DNA from: an uncultured Lachnospiraceae bacterium
Lineage (GTDB): Bacteria; Bacillota; Clostridia; Lachnospirales; Lachnospiraceae
Direction of reading: 5' to 3'
Assembly (NCBI GenBank): GCA_947086895.1
Contig: CAMUAR010000020.1
Coordinates: 1 to 54,350, forward strand
Length of the DNA stretch: 54,350 bases
Under the pieces are notes generated by a model that saw nothing but the letters and a program-made list of their open reading frames with translations, was not told the DNA's origin and made no database searches. This document shows, in pieces, positions 16,922 to 24,849 of the stretch (position 1 is its first letter; every line of letters begins with the position of its first letter). The position numbers were made by a program, and so were the translations under genes.

Positions 16922-16950
16922 ATTTTAACACACTCTTTCGCAAAAGTCAA
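16922..16950 (-). promoter_or_regulatory. Promoter of the T-box leader
   Basis: On the minus strand, TTGACT (16950-16945), a 17-bp spacer and TAAAAT (16927-16922). Transcription would start near 16915. Confidence 0.8.
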
Positions 16951-17035
16951 GCATGGAACCTTTCCCGCAAAAGTGATCCAATCTTTCGAAACAAACTTTA
17001 CAAATAAATCATGATCCAAGTGGTCTTTTTAAATT

Positions 17036-17084
17036 CTTATAAAAAATTGCAAAAATACCAATATCCAATTGGTGTTTTTGCAAT
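17036..17084 (-). terminator. Terminator of the VanW lipoprotein gene
   Basis: A 17-bp nearly perfect stem (ATTGCAAAAACACCAAT with ATTGGTATTTTTGCAAT) with a 5-nt loop is followed by TTTTTT on the minus strand, about 50 bp after the stop. Confidence 0.85.
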
Positions 17085-17130
17085 TCACATAAAACTTATA
17101 TAAAACCTGACATCCTGCCATAAATACAAA

Positions 17131-18180
17131 TCAATTGCTCACCGTCCGGTAATTGCTGCCGACCGTCGCATACTCCGGCGTGGCGGCATAATAACTTGTA
17201 TTGACTTTTTCTCTTAAAATCTCAATACCGTCCCGGCTGACCACCCGGTACAATTCCGCCTGATATCCAGTGTGGGCTTTCTGCGTAACGTTATACGCAT
17301 CCTCCGGCAGAGATTCATCCACCGTCAGCACCGGCTCGCTCGGCAAGATTTCCTCGATAATCACGCTGACCAGCTCCACGGTATTTCCCACATCTTCCTC
17401 CGATGTGTGAATTCGAAAATACAATGTTCCATCGTCTGTGACCGCCTCAATCATAACCGGATAATTATAATCGTTGCGCAATTTTAAATCTTTGTAATTT
17501 CCGGCGATCGCCGCATCTCTGGCTGGTTCCACATAACCGACCACCATCGAGTGAGGCGCGCGCTCCACGATAGTAAGCCCTGCAAAAAGAGCAGCGTTGT
17601 ACAAGGTTGTGGATACCTGGCAGACGCCTCCGCCAATCCCCTGCTCAACTTTGCCCTGCACAAACGTTCCTGCCGGAAGATATCCGTTGTCCTCGGTAAT
17701 CGGTCCAATCCCTGCCGCACAGGAAAATACTTCGCCCGGCTCAATTACCGTGCCGTTCAAAAGCTCTGCCGCGCGCTCGATGTTCCCGCAGCGCGCCGGG
17801 GAACTGCTGCCGTACCAGGTTGAAAATTCGGAAGTTAAAAAGTCTGCCTCCGGCGTTCCTGTCACATGCAAAGGCGGATCTCCGAGCATATCCTCATCCG
17901 GCACATCCTGCACTACAGGAGTTTGTATGTTCTCTGAAATTGGAACCTCCTGCATACCCTCCGGCGGCGCTATACGTCCTTCGTTCGGCACTTCACTTTC
18001 AACAGAATTTCCTGTGCCGTTTGTCACATCAAGTTCTGCTCTCGGGTCTGCCGCTTCATTGTCATTATCTTCCTCGGACGGTCTGTTTTTACCGCAGGCA
18101 GAAAGCGATACCGCCGCCGCAAGACCAAATATTAAAAAACGATTTTTCTTATTTTCCCCAATTTTAAAATATCTGCTCAT
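17131..18180 (-). CDS. VanW-family lipoprotein
   Basis: This is a predicted membrane-anchored surface protein. A signal peptide ends in a lipobox (VSLSACGK), followed by an acidic Glu/Asp/Pro-rich linker (about residues 35-100). A VanW domain follows (about 115-255), with WYGSSSPARCGNIERAAELL, a GEVFSC region and GIGGGVCQVSTTLYNAAL. A C-terminal part of unknown fold follows. VanW proteins occur near cell-wall functions but their activity is not established. I prefer the ATG at 18180; a TTG at 18201 would add seven residues. It is divergent from the plus-strand gene at 18527, with a small-protein gene between them on the minus strand. Confidence 0.88.
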   Translation of the reverse strand: MSRYFKIGENKKNRFLIFGLAAAVSLSACGKNRPSEEDNDNEAADPRAELDVTNGTGNSVESEVPNEGRIAPPEGMQEVPISENIQTPVVQDVPDEDMLGDPPLHVTGTPEADFLTSEFSTWYGSSSPARCGNIERAAELLNGTVIEPGEVFSCAAGIGPITEDNGYLPAGTFVQGKVEQGIGGGVCQVSTTLYNAALFAGLTIVERAPHSMVVGYVEPARDAAIAGNYKDLKLRNDYNYPVMIEAVTDDGTLYFRIHTSEEDVGNTVELVSVIIEEILPSEPVLTVDESLPEDAYNVTQKAHTGYQAELYRVVSRDGIEILREKVNTSYYAATPEYATVGSNYRTVSN

Positions 18181-18327
18181 CCCATACCACACCTTTCCCA
18201 ACGAACTGCCTGCAAAGAACTTTATTTTTAATTGCAGACAGCATACATTGACATCAGCATTTATTTTATGTATATTTAAATGAACTATACAAAAACAAAT
18301 GGGATTTGAGGATTGTAAAAAATGGGT

Positions 18328-18429
18328 TTAGCCTGCAATCGCGGCAATTAAACTTGCAAACATTGCAGCTACAAGCAAAGACGCAATCACTACCGCAACT
18401 GCTTTCTGTGTTTTTTTCGATCGAAACAT
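18328..18429 (-). CDS. 33-residue single-pass membrane protein
   Basis: An ATG at 18429 has a strong ribosome site (GGAGGATATTGTA). It encodes a basic N-terminus (MFRSKKTQK) followed by one hydrophobic helix of about 22 residues rich in Ala, Val and Leu. The architecture resembles small Firmicutes membrane peptides such as the stressosome-linked Prli42, but the sequence is too short for assignment. It could be co-transcribed with the downstream VanW gene. It is absent from length-filtered gene calls. Confidence 0.7.
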   Translation of the reverse strand: MFRSKKTQKAVAVVIASLLVAAMFASLIAAIAG

Positions 18430-18526
18430 TACAATATCCTCCATTTTTCAAGTATAGAAAATACAGATAAACTATCCATATTTTTACAAATTTACTGTTG
18501 TTTTATTTTTGAAAGGAACGTTTCTT

Positions 18527-19144
18527 ATGCCTGTTATTTTTTGCTGTACTCTTATCTTAATTTTTTTAATACGTTATGAATCAAAAAAACATTCACAGCA
18601 GGAAGCCATACCGATCAAAGACTTTTTGCAAAGAGAACTTGAGGCGAACACAACGCGGAAAAAAGACATCTCCGGTCTGCCTTATCTCACCGCAGATTGC
18701 AGCCGTCTGCCCGACTTGTCCGGCTGTCCTGACCCGGAGCGCGAAATCGCCGCTGTCCGGCGGGAACTCCAAAAACTTGACGGTAAAAAACTTTTAAACT
18801 TGTCCGGCACGTCCAACACCGATTTAAAGCTTTCTTACGGAGCTGCCAATTTTCCGGTTCTGTCTGCATGCGACACACATTATACAGAATTTACGCGCGG
18901 TCTTTACCGGCTTGGACTTTTGCTTTCGCAAAACGGCGCCGATGAACTTGCTGTACTTGTACTTCAGTATGCAGTAGAGCTAAAAACGGATGTTGTCGCC
19001 ACTTACCAGCTGCTTAAATCGATCTATTGTTCTGGGAACAATGAAACTGCCCTTGCCAGACTCTACAGCGATGTAGAAAATCTGCCGGAAGAAACCCGAA
19101 ACCGAGTTTTCACATTACTGAAACAATCAGAATCCGTTTCTTAA
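18527..19144 (+). CDS. Membrane-anchored helical-repeat-like protein of unknown function
   Basis: I do not recognise a named family. The ATG at 18527 follows GAAAGGAACG; an upstream TTG would include that ribosome site. One N-terminal membrane segment (about residues 2-16, VIFCCTLILIFLI) is followed by a charged linker. The C-terminal half (about 115-200) has paired helices such as FTRGLYRLGLLLSQNGADEL and AVLVLQYAVELKTD, which resemble TPR-like repeats. It is the only plus-strand gene among minus-strand neighbours here, and divergent from the 33-residue protein gene. Confidence 0.75.
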   Translation: MPVIFCCTLILIFLIRYESKKHSQQEAIPIKDFLQRELEANTTRKKDISGLPYLTADCSRLPDLSGCPDPEREIAAVRRELQKLDGKKLLNLSGTSNTDLKLSYGAANFPVLSACDTHYTEFTRGLYRLGLLLSQNGADELAVLVLQYAVELKTDVVATYQLLKSIYCSGNNETALARLYSDVENLPEETRNRVFTLLKQSESVS

Positions 19145-19307
19145 TTACAAACATTTTTAATTTTAAAAACAATTACAATAAAAATACAACTTTTTTGCTT
19201 TATATTTTGTATAACAGGATGATATTTTTTCGCCTAATTGTCTGGCAGACCTGCCAGTTCATGCTGCTCCTATATTTTATGACGTTTTTTCTGCTGTGGC
19301 AAGTGTT

Positions 19308-20024
19308 TTATTTGGAATTTTCAGAAATCTTTCCCTTTGTCAAAATCAGCTTGTCTATCATTCGGGAAGCTTCACTTTTTGTTAAAGAATCCATATCTGT
19401 TGTATATTCCATAAAATAACTGCGCAGCAGATCCTGCAAATATTTTTTCTGCCGCAGCGTCATCGGTTCTTGTTTTTTTGGTTTGTAAAAAAGCGGCACA
19501 GAGAAAAAATCATAATCTGGAAACGTTTTTTGCAAGGCGGCGTACAGATCATGCGCCGCCACTGCATCATCCACCGCGCGGTGTGCATGACCTTGATTGA
19601 TCTTATAATGCGCGCACAAGGAAGCTAAACTGCGGCTTTCCATCTCAGGGTGCAGTATGCGCGCAAACTGTAAAGTATCCAGCCCTCTGCGCTCAAATTC
19701 CTGTTCCCACCGCACAGCTGCCACCTTTAAAAAACTGTAATCAAACGAAATATTATGTCCAAGCAGTATTGGCATATCGGAGGCAAATTTGAGAAATCCC
19801 ATAACTGCCTCCTGTTCTGACACGCCTTCTGCAAGCATTTCTTGTGTGATACCAGTCAATTTGGTAATACGTTCTGGAAGCGGCATACCAATGCGCACAA
19901 GGCAGGAATACTGCTCTTTGCGCTTTCCTTCATGGTACTTTACCGCGCCAATCTCAATCACTCGGTCTTTGTCCGGGCTAAGCCCTGTTGTCTCAAGATC
20001 AAGTGCTAAATAATCTGTGATCAT
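19308..20024 (-). CDS. DnaQ/PolC-type 3'-5' exonuclease
   Basis: This DEDDh exonuclease removes nucleotides from DNA or RNA 3' ends. Exo I is in LALDLETTGLSPDKD, Exo II in LLGHNISFDYSFL, and the Exo III His and Asp in GHAHRAVDDAVAAHDL. The C-terminal 50 residues (LRQKKYLQDLL, then LTKSEASRMIDKLI) resemble a small helical module found in several phage and Firmicutes DNA-processing proteins. The ATG at 20024 follows GAGAGGAAAA. It is a stand-alone gene with its own promoter, not a polymerase III subunit fusion. Confidence 0.92.
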   Translation of the reverse strand: MITDYLALDLETTGLSPDKDRVIEIGAVKYHEGKRKEQYSCLVRIGMPLPERITKLTGITQEMLAEGVSEQEAVMGFLKFASDMPILLGHNISFDYSFLKVAAVRWEQEFERRGLDTLQFARILHPEMESRSLASLCAHYKINQGHAHRAVDDAVAAHDLYAALQKTFPDYDFFSVPLFYKPKKQEPMTLRQKKYLQDLLRSYFMEYTTDMDSLTKSEASRMIDKLILTKGKISENSK

Positions 20025-20156
20025 TTTTCCTCTCATTCTGCCTTGCGGCACAAATTATAAATATGAAAAATCGCTTGTCCATCCGCACCCTGAGAAAAAT
20101 ACTGAAAAAACTGCCGTAAAATACAAGAATCAAACAACATACAGTAAATTATTTTC

Positions 20157-20185
20157 ATCATACCATACATTGTAGAAATTGTCAT
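20157..20185 (-). promoter_or_regulatory. Promoter of the exonuclease gene
   Basis: On the minus strand, ATGACA (20185-20180), a 17-bp spacer and TATGAT (20162-20157), about 130 bp upstream of the start. Confidence 0.75.
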
Positions 20186-20297
20186 TTCACAGCAGCTTTT
20201 TTTCTGCATTCTTATCTGAGTTTTATCCAGAAAAACTTATTTTGCAGTTTTTGGAACATACACTTCTTTTTTTCTGGATTTGTTTTCCAGCCAAATA

Positions 20298-21815
20298 TTA
20301 TTCAAAATATCTTCGGAATATAAAATCCTCCCCATCGTCGTCAACTTGAATAATATAAGATTTCGTCTCGTCCCCCTTAATCAATTCCAAAGTGAAACTG
20401 CCAATAAACTTCTCCATCATAGCCTGCCCATCCTCTGTCACGCCCATATAGTCGCCATCCAGATAAACTTCCACCTCATCATCCGAATAAATAATAATAA
20501 AATGATCCTTGTCTACCGGATATGAACCGTCCGAGGAATTATTGTTTTCTGATGTATTATCCGAATCCGAGCCTCCTTGGTTCGCATCTCCCTGATTTGT
20601 GTTATCAGAATCTGTATCTTCTTGACCGGAACCATTGGAATCCGTATTGCTATTCGAAGGATCTCCTGCTTCTTCAGACCCGATAATTTCGCCCTCTCCT
20701 TCTGTACTCTCGCTGTCAGAGCCATCCCCCTGTGTTTCTGGAAGAGAAACCGAAACCGTCATCGTGGCCGAATTTACATGGATTGTTCCGTTGTAAGCCA
20801 CATATCCTCCCGATTCTACGCGGATTTCATAAGCTCCGTAATCAAGGCTGACCGGCTCGCCGTAGTATGTATTTTCCCCGTCAACAAAAAGCAGCGCACC
20901 TGCCGGAGAAATCTGGAACGTCACCTGCCCCGTCGGTTCTGGAACTCTCGCGTACGGTGTTAAATCAAGGGTTGTCGTCTCATTGCGCTTGACCACAACT
21001 TTCTCTATCGTTGCGGACAAATCATCTTTTTCTACGGTAACGCGGTAAGAACCTTCCGTCAGCGTAAGGGACATATCTTCTGTGATCTGCGAAACAAACT
21101 GCCGGTTGATCAGCAAGCTTCCGCCAAGATAATCCTCATATTCCAAAAAACTTAAATAGCCATGCCCTCGCGTCAGCAAAACAACATAAACTTCGGTTCC
21201 AATTCCCCGCAGAGTCACAGTATCGCTTCTCAAAATATCTTTTAATTTTATATACTCTGTTCCATCTAATACATGTAAGCTTTCTGAATATGTAAAACGA
21301 TAATCTCCGCTTGAGATAATATTGCGGTTTTCGGCAACCCCAATTCCAGTCTGCCCCACAAACTCCCATATTTCATCTGAGATGGAGACGGCAACCGCCT
21401 TTCTTGCCTGACCGTCGCAGCCAACTTTGACAATATCTCCTGCATCTAACTGCCCCGCAACAATCTGACGCCCATATTTGTCGCGGATATCTGTCGCACT
21501 GCTGTAATCCAGCAGCAGCACTTCGCTATTTTCCACATTGCACAACTGCATTGTGTACGATTCCGTATTTACCGCCTCGACAATCGCGGTAAAATACTGG
21601 TCGGCCTGCGGCGGTGTTGCAGCGCCGGATACGGTTGGACTGGGCGGTGAAGCGGCAACCACCTGCCTGTCATTTTCTCTGTTTTTCCCCGCAATTCCAA
21701 AAGCCGCAACAGCAATAATCATAACTGCTGATAACAGCATTAATATAATTACTGCCCCTTTGGACGCTCCTGTTCCTTTTTTGTGTCTTTGATTTCCTCC
21801 TGCCTGCTTGTCCAA
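20298..21815 (-). CDS. PEGA-domain membrane protein
   Basis: An N-terminal membrane segment (about residues 19-42, AVIILMLLSAVMIIAVAAFG) anchors a large outside region. Beta-rich segments include a PEGA-like domain (about 315-365, with LLFVDGENTYYGEPVSLDYG). A low-complexity Ser/Asp/Asn/Gly/Glu linker (about 370-450) follows, then a second PEGA-like C-terminal segment with EVEVYLDGDYMGVTEDG. PEGA domains are found in surface proteins of unclear role. The start is uncertain: a TTG at 21815 has AGGTGA at good spacing; an ATG at 21845 lacks a ribosome site. The longest frame begins inside a palindromic element and is rejected. The promoter is at 21997-22025, so the mRNA has a long leader. Confidence 0.85.
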   Translation of the reverse strand: MDKQAGGNQRHKKGTGASKGAVIILMLLSAVMIIAVAAFGIAGKNRENDRQVVAASPPSPTVSGAATPPQADQYFTAIVEAVNTESYTMQLCNVENSEVLLLDYSSATDIRDKYGRQIVAGQLDAGDIVKVGCDGQARKAVAVSISDEIWEFVGQTGIGVAENRNIISSGDYRFTYSESLHVLDGTEYIKLKDILRSDTVTLRGIGTEVYVVLLTRGHGYLSFLEYEDYLGGSLLINRQFVSQITEDMSLTLTEGSYRVTVEKDDLSATIEKVVVKRNETTTLDLTPYARVPEPTGQVTFQISPAGALLFVDGENTYYGEPVSLDYGAYEIRVESGGYVAYNGTIHVNSATMTVSVSLPETQGDGSDSESTEGEGEIIGSEEAGDPSNSNTDSNGSGQEDTDSDNTNQGDANQGGSDSDNTSENNNSSDGSYPVDKDHFIIIYSDDEVEVYLDGDYMGVTEDGQAMMEKFIGSFTLELIKGDETKSYIIQVDDDGEDFIFRRYFE

Positions 21816-21891
21816 AAAAATCACCTGTCCCTCTGCAAATGCCATAACACAAATACAAAAAATTAAATGCCGCAATCCATAAACCAAAAAC

Positions 21892-21936
21892 CTAGGGCGT
21901 GTCTGAAAACTCCTTCCCGCCATCGGCACGCCCTAG
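21892..21936 (-). repeat. CTAGGGCGTG palindrome in the PEGA-gene leader
   Basis: A 45-bp element with perfect 10-bp arms (CTAGGGCGTG and CACGCCCTAG) and an internal TCTGAAAA next to one arm. The ends match the termini of the MITE-like element at 4168-4344. It lies in the predicted 5' untranslated RNA of the PEGA gene. Confidence 0.75.
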
Positions 21937-21996
21937 AAACAAAGAATCGGTTTTATGGTTTCGATCTGTTTTGACGCTGGTATAAGACCCAATGGT

Positions 21997-22025
21997 ATTA
22001 TATCGTATCCTGTGAATTTGGACAA
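21997..22025 (-). promoter_or_regulatory. Promoter of the PEGA gene
   Basis: On the minus strand, TTGTCC (22025-22020), a 17-bp spacer and TATAAT (22002-21997). Its distance to the start codon implies a leader of about 175 nt. Confidence 0.75.
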
Positions 22026-22046
22026 GTGACAAAATAAGCCTTTCTA

Positions 22047-23069
22047 TCAGGTTTCACTGATAATTTGTTCTAAAAATTCTGATTTTTGTGTTTGCTGTGC
22101 CAACAGCATTTCTAATTTCTCCATATTTTTCTGAGGTATTAAAGATTTTCTGCTGTTGTAATAATAATTTGTAACTTTCCAGAACTTTTCTGGATATGAC
22201 AGCAGAACAGATAACAGCTGCCGTTCTTTGCCAGAAAGCGCACGAACCTTTTCATAAGCCGCTAAGACCTTTTTTCCAAGCGGACTCTGCCATCCATTTT
22301 TCTCCATAACTTTACGCAAGTATTGATATAAATCACACACCTGAAAACCAAACGCCGCCTTGTCAAAATTCACTGTGGCAACCCAGTCCTGCGGCGGAAG
22401 CGACGCGCGCGCCTGCAAGGACTCCATCAAAATATTGTGGTAAGTATAACTGCCGTGCAGTACATGCCCACAGGCAATCCCTTGTTTTAGCCATTCTTCT
22501 GTTCCAAGTCCTTTTAACACCTCAGCAGCATGCAGCGCTTCTTCATAAAAGGCTCCGCAGCAGTTGAGATATCGTATTTCAAATGTTGTTTTATTTTTTC
22601 TCTTTCCTAAAAATCCCTGCACCCGTTTTAATTCGCGGTTGCGTCTCTCAAGTACGCACAACAAATCTTCTTCAACAAAGGAAACGGAATCTTCCGGCAA
22701 TTTAATTCCAGACATCGCCAAATGCAGCTGGGCTAAATTGCGGGCTGCAAGCAGCACGCTTTCCTCCTGTCTTAAAGAACATTCCTCCATGCGAAACCAG
22801 TCTCTTATACAGTATCGCTCTCCAATACTGTTCGTGCTGGCAAGTTTTTGTTCAAAGTTGCGCATTACTTTATCAATATTTAAGTAGCCATGCTCCTGTA
22901 CTTGACCTTTCAATGCATCTTCAAACTCCAACCGCCGCTCACTCGCGCGGCAGGGACCTAAAAACTTCAGACCTTGGTCTGTTTCCAGCACCATCCCACC
23001 CCTTGCGCGATAAGAGCGATAGACTTTTAAGTCATACTGGCTGATAATTTCATTTGACCTGTCTTCCAC
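22047..23069 (-). CDS. CotS-family spore coat kinase-like protein
   Basis: This 340-residue protein has an aminoglycoside-phosphotransferase/kinase-like fold of the CotS/YutH type, associated with the spore coat. Recognisable parts are the start EDRSNEIISQYDLKVYRSYRARG, here at a GTG, the catalytic-loop equivalent HGSYTYHNILM, and the metal-region equivalent VNFDKAAFGFQVCDLYQYLRK. The usual D in the catalytic HGD is replaced, since HGS is seen, so kinase activity is uncertain. The GTG at 23069 follows GGAGGGATAAA. The longer frame to 23147 has no ribosome site. It implies that the host can sporulate. Confidence 0.82.
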   Translation of the reverse strand: MEDRSNEIISQYDLKVYRSYRARGGMVLETDQGLKFLGPCRASERRLEFEDALKGQVQEHGYLNIDKVMRNFEQKLASTNSIGERYCIRDWFRMEECSLRQEESVLLAARNLAQLHLAMSGIKLPEDSVSFVEEDLLCVLERRNRELKRVQGFLGKRKNKTTFEIRYLNCCGAFYEEALHAAEVLKGLGTEEWLKQGIACGHVLHGSYTYHNILMESLQARASLPPQDWVATVNFDKAAFGFQVCDLYQYLRKVMEKNGWQSPLGKKVLAAYEKVRALSGKERQLLSVLLSYPEKFWKVTNYYYNSRKSLIPQKNMEKLEMLLAQQTQKSEFLEQIISET

Positions 23070-23177
23070 TTTATCCCTCCATTTATGTAATCTTTTTTGT
23101 ATCATTATTCTTGGCGCTGCAGACAAACGCTGCTGTAATCTGTCCAAGGAGCATACACAGAGAACATGCAGCTATGC

Positions 23178-23221
23178 CAGGGCGTGTCTGAAAAGCTATT
23201 CCTGCGTTCTGCACGCCGCAG
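23178..23221 (-). repeat. Second GGGCGTG hairpin, at the cotS-like leader
   Basis: A 44-bp hairpin related to 21892-21936: GGCGTG pairs with CACGCC, and GGGCGTGTCTGAAAA is conserved. It lies directly downstream of the predicted -10 box, at the start of the transcript. Confidence 0.65.
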
Positions 23222-23226
23222 TTTCC

Positions 23227-23256
23227 AATATAAGATATCGTTTAAAACTGTCACAA
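23227..23256 (-). promoter_or_regulatory. Promoter of the cotS-like gene
   Basis: On the minus strand, TTGTGA (23256-23251), an 18-bp spacer and TATATT (23232-23227). The -35 match is partial. Confidence 0.5.
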
Positions 23257-23374
23257 GTGTATTGTGTCATATCCGATTTTTCAGGGTTCTTTTCATTCTA
23301 TGCCGCAACTTGTCACAGTATGCTTTCTGAAAAAACTTCTTTTTCTTTCTCTGCTAAAATTTCGCGGAATAAAG

Positions 23375-23415
23375 CATAAAAAAAGAGCGCACAGATTAAT
23401 TGATCTGCACGCTCT
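23375..23415 (-). terminator. Terminator downstream of the DUF4303-like gene
   Basis: On the minus strand, an AGAGCGTGCAGAT arm pairs with ATCTGTGCGCTCT apart from two central mismatches, followed by seven T. It lies about 100 bp past the stop. Confidence 0.85.
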
Positions 23416-23511
23416 GGCACCGCAAAATCATGATATTTTATCGATTATGCGGCATAATCAATAAAAATATTGTATAAAATTCAGGAATACGTTTTTAGAC
23501 GATTTTAGAAC

Positions 23512-24411
23512 TTATCGGTTATAATCTGCTTCTAACGGCTCGATTGCCAATGGATTTTGGCGCACCCAAGCAACGGCACACGCACATAATGCAGAACATA
23601 AAAAATCATCTGTGCGCCCTTGATCACCGGCAGTAATCAGAAGAGTTGTCAAAAGTTCTGCCGACTTGATATCATCTTCGCAAAAGGCATTGCCAAGATA
23701 AAGATATTTTGGAAAAACATTTAACATTTTTCGGAAATCATCATCCCAATTTATGCCGCCATTATCCAGAAATTCATGCTGGATTCTGCCTGCAATGCGA
23801 ATAATTTCCCCCTGTGCGGTTTTGGCGCGTCCTGACACCGGAACAAGAGCGTTCCAAAGCTGACGAAACTGTGCGTTCTCCTCGGTTTCTGCAACAAGGA
23901 TTGGAGATATTCCATCATGTACTAAAACTTCCTGTGTTTTTGGCGTTTCCATAGTATTAAACATTTTTACAGATACTTCCATCATCTCTTTGATGTAGTC
24001 GCCGTCGCTCATTGTGGAAAAGAAAAGAATATCCTCTCTCTGAAAACCATTTTTTTGAAATATTTCATCGGGAATTTGTTTGATACTTTTTTCTAATATA
24101 GAAAGCAAGGTTTGTGCAAACTCCCACTTTTTCTCCGACGCATTGCAAAAATCAATATCGCCGCAATCTTCAACAATATCTACAACAGGCTGGTAAAGAA
24201 AATCTGGCTGAAGCGTATTTTTCCAATCAAAATACTGGTCTATATTATCGCTGTAATCCCATGTCAAATAAAACCCATAAAAATCATCGGTTGTTATAAA
24301 GCCAATCGCACAAGCTTTTTTTCCTTTCGCCGTGTTTAATATCTTGTCGATCTCGTCCGGTAATTTGCTGCAGCAAACCTGGTCAAACTTCTCAAACTTT
24401 GTTATATCCAT
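23512..24411 (-). CDS. DUF4303-like protein (possible immunity-type protein)
   Basis: The N-terminal half (about residues 1-150) matches my memory of DUF4303, a family listed among polymorphic-toxin immunity proteins: ACAIGFITTDDFYGFYLTWDY is followed by EKKWEFAQTLLSILEKSI. The C-terminal half (about 180-295) is helical and unassigned. No toxin gene is adjacent, so an immunity role is only inferred. The ATG at 24411 follows GAGGGAAAA. It has its own promoter (24533-24561) and terminator, divergent from cca. Confidence 0.65.
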   Translation of the reverse strand: MDITKFEKFDQVCCSKLPDEIDKILNTAKGKKACAIGFITTDDFYGFYLTWDYSDNIDQYFDWKNTLQPDFLYQPVVDIVEDCGDIDFCNASEKKWEFAQTLLSILEKSIKQIPDEIFQKNGFQREDILFFSTMSDGDYIKEMMEVSVKMFNTMETPKTQEVLVHDGISPILVAETEENAQFRQLWNALVPVSGRAKTAQGEIIRIAGRIQHEFLDNGGINWDDDFRKMLNVFPKYLYLGNAFCEDDIKSAELLTTLLITAGDQGRTDDFLCSALCACAVAWVRQNPLAIEPLEADYNR

Positions 24412-24532
24412 TTTTCCCTCACATTCTGTCGCATACACGGCATCTTAATCAAAAAAAATTGTGTTCCAAACAGCATAAATTTCTTTCACTGAACATTTTG
24501 TCAATACAAATTGCTGATTGGTTTATAAAACT

Positions 24533-24561
24533 ATTATAACCTAAGCTTCCCTCTTTGTCCA
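24533..24561 (-). promoter_or_regulatory. Promoter of the DUF4303-like gene
   Basis: On the minus strand, TGGACA (24561-24556), a 17-bp spacer and TATAAT (24538-24533). Confidence 0.8.
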
Positions 24562-24676
24562 TTGTGAAATACAGCGTTTTTGACCGCTTATTGAACTTGG
24601 CATATTCACAGTTTTTTTCATGCTTTGACACTTGCGAGGGTTTTCTTCTTGTCCCTCTCAAGAAGCGGCGTCTTAC

Positions 24677-24705
24677 TTGACAGATCAGGAAAACCGTGGT
24701 ATCAT
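24677..24705 (+). promoter_or_regulatory. Promoter of cca-tyrS
   Basis: TTGACA (24677-24682), a 17-bp spacer and TATCAT (24700-24705), about 130 bp upstream of the cca start. Confidence 0.82.
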
Positions 24706-24825
24706 AATTCAGTCGAATAATATAAAAAATAATGAAATATGCGGGAATCAGACAATAACAAACATTCGGTATTTTATCGTATATTCCTTTTTCTTTTGCG
24801 TCAGAATACCGAAAGCAAGGATTTG

Positions 24826-24849
24826 ATGGTACACTATGCAAAAAATTAA
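24826..24849 (+). promoter_or_regulatory. Seven-codon uORF overlapping the cca start
   Basis: ATG at 24826 has AAGGATTTG just upstream and encodes MVHYAKN then TAA. The cca ATG (24836) lies inside it in another frame. Its ribosome site is better placed than that for cca, so it may tune cca translation. Confidence 0.4.

Noticed and set aside
24449..24841. 130-residue minus-strand open frame between the DUF4303-like gene and cca
   Set aside because: It covers two divergent promoters, has no ribosome site at its start and overlaps the cca start; composition is unlike a protein.
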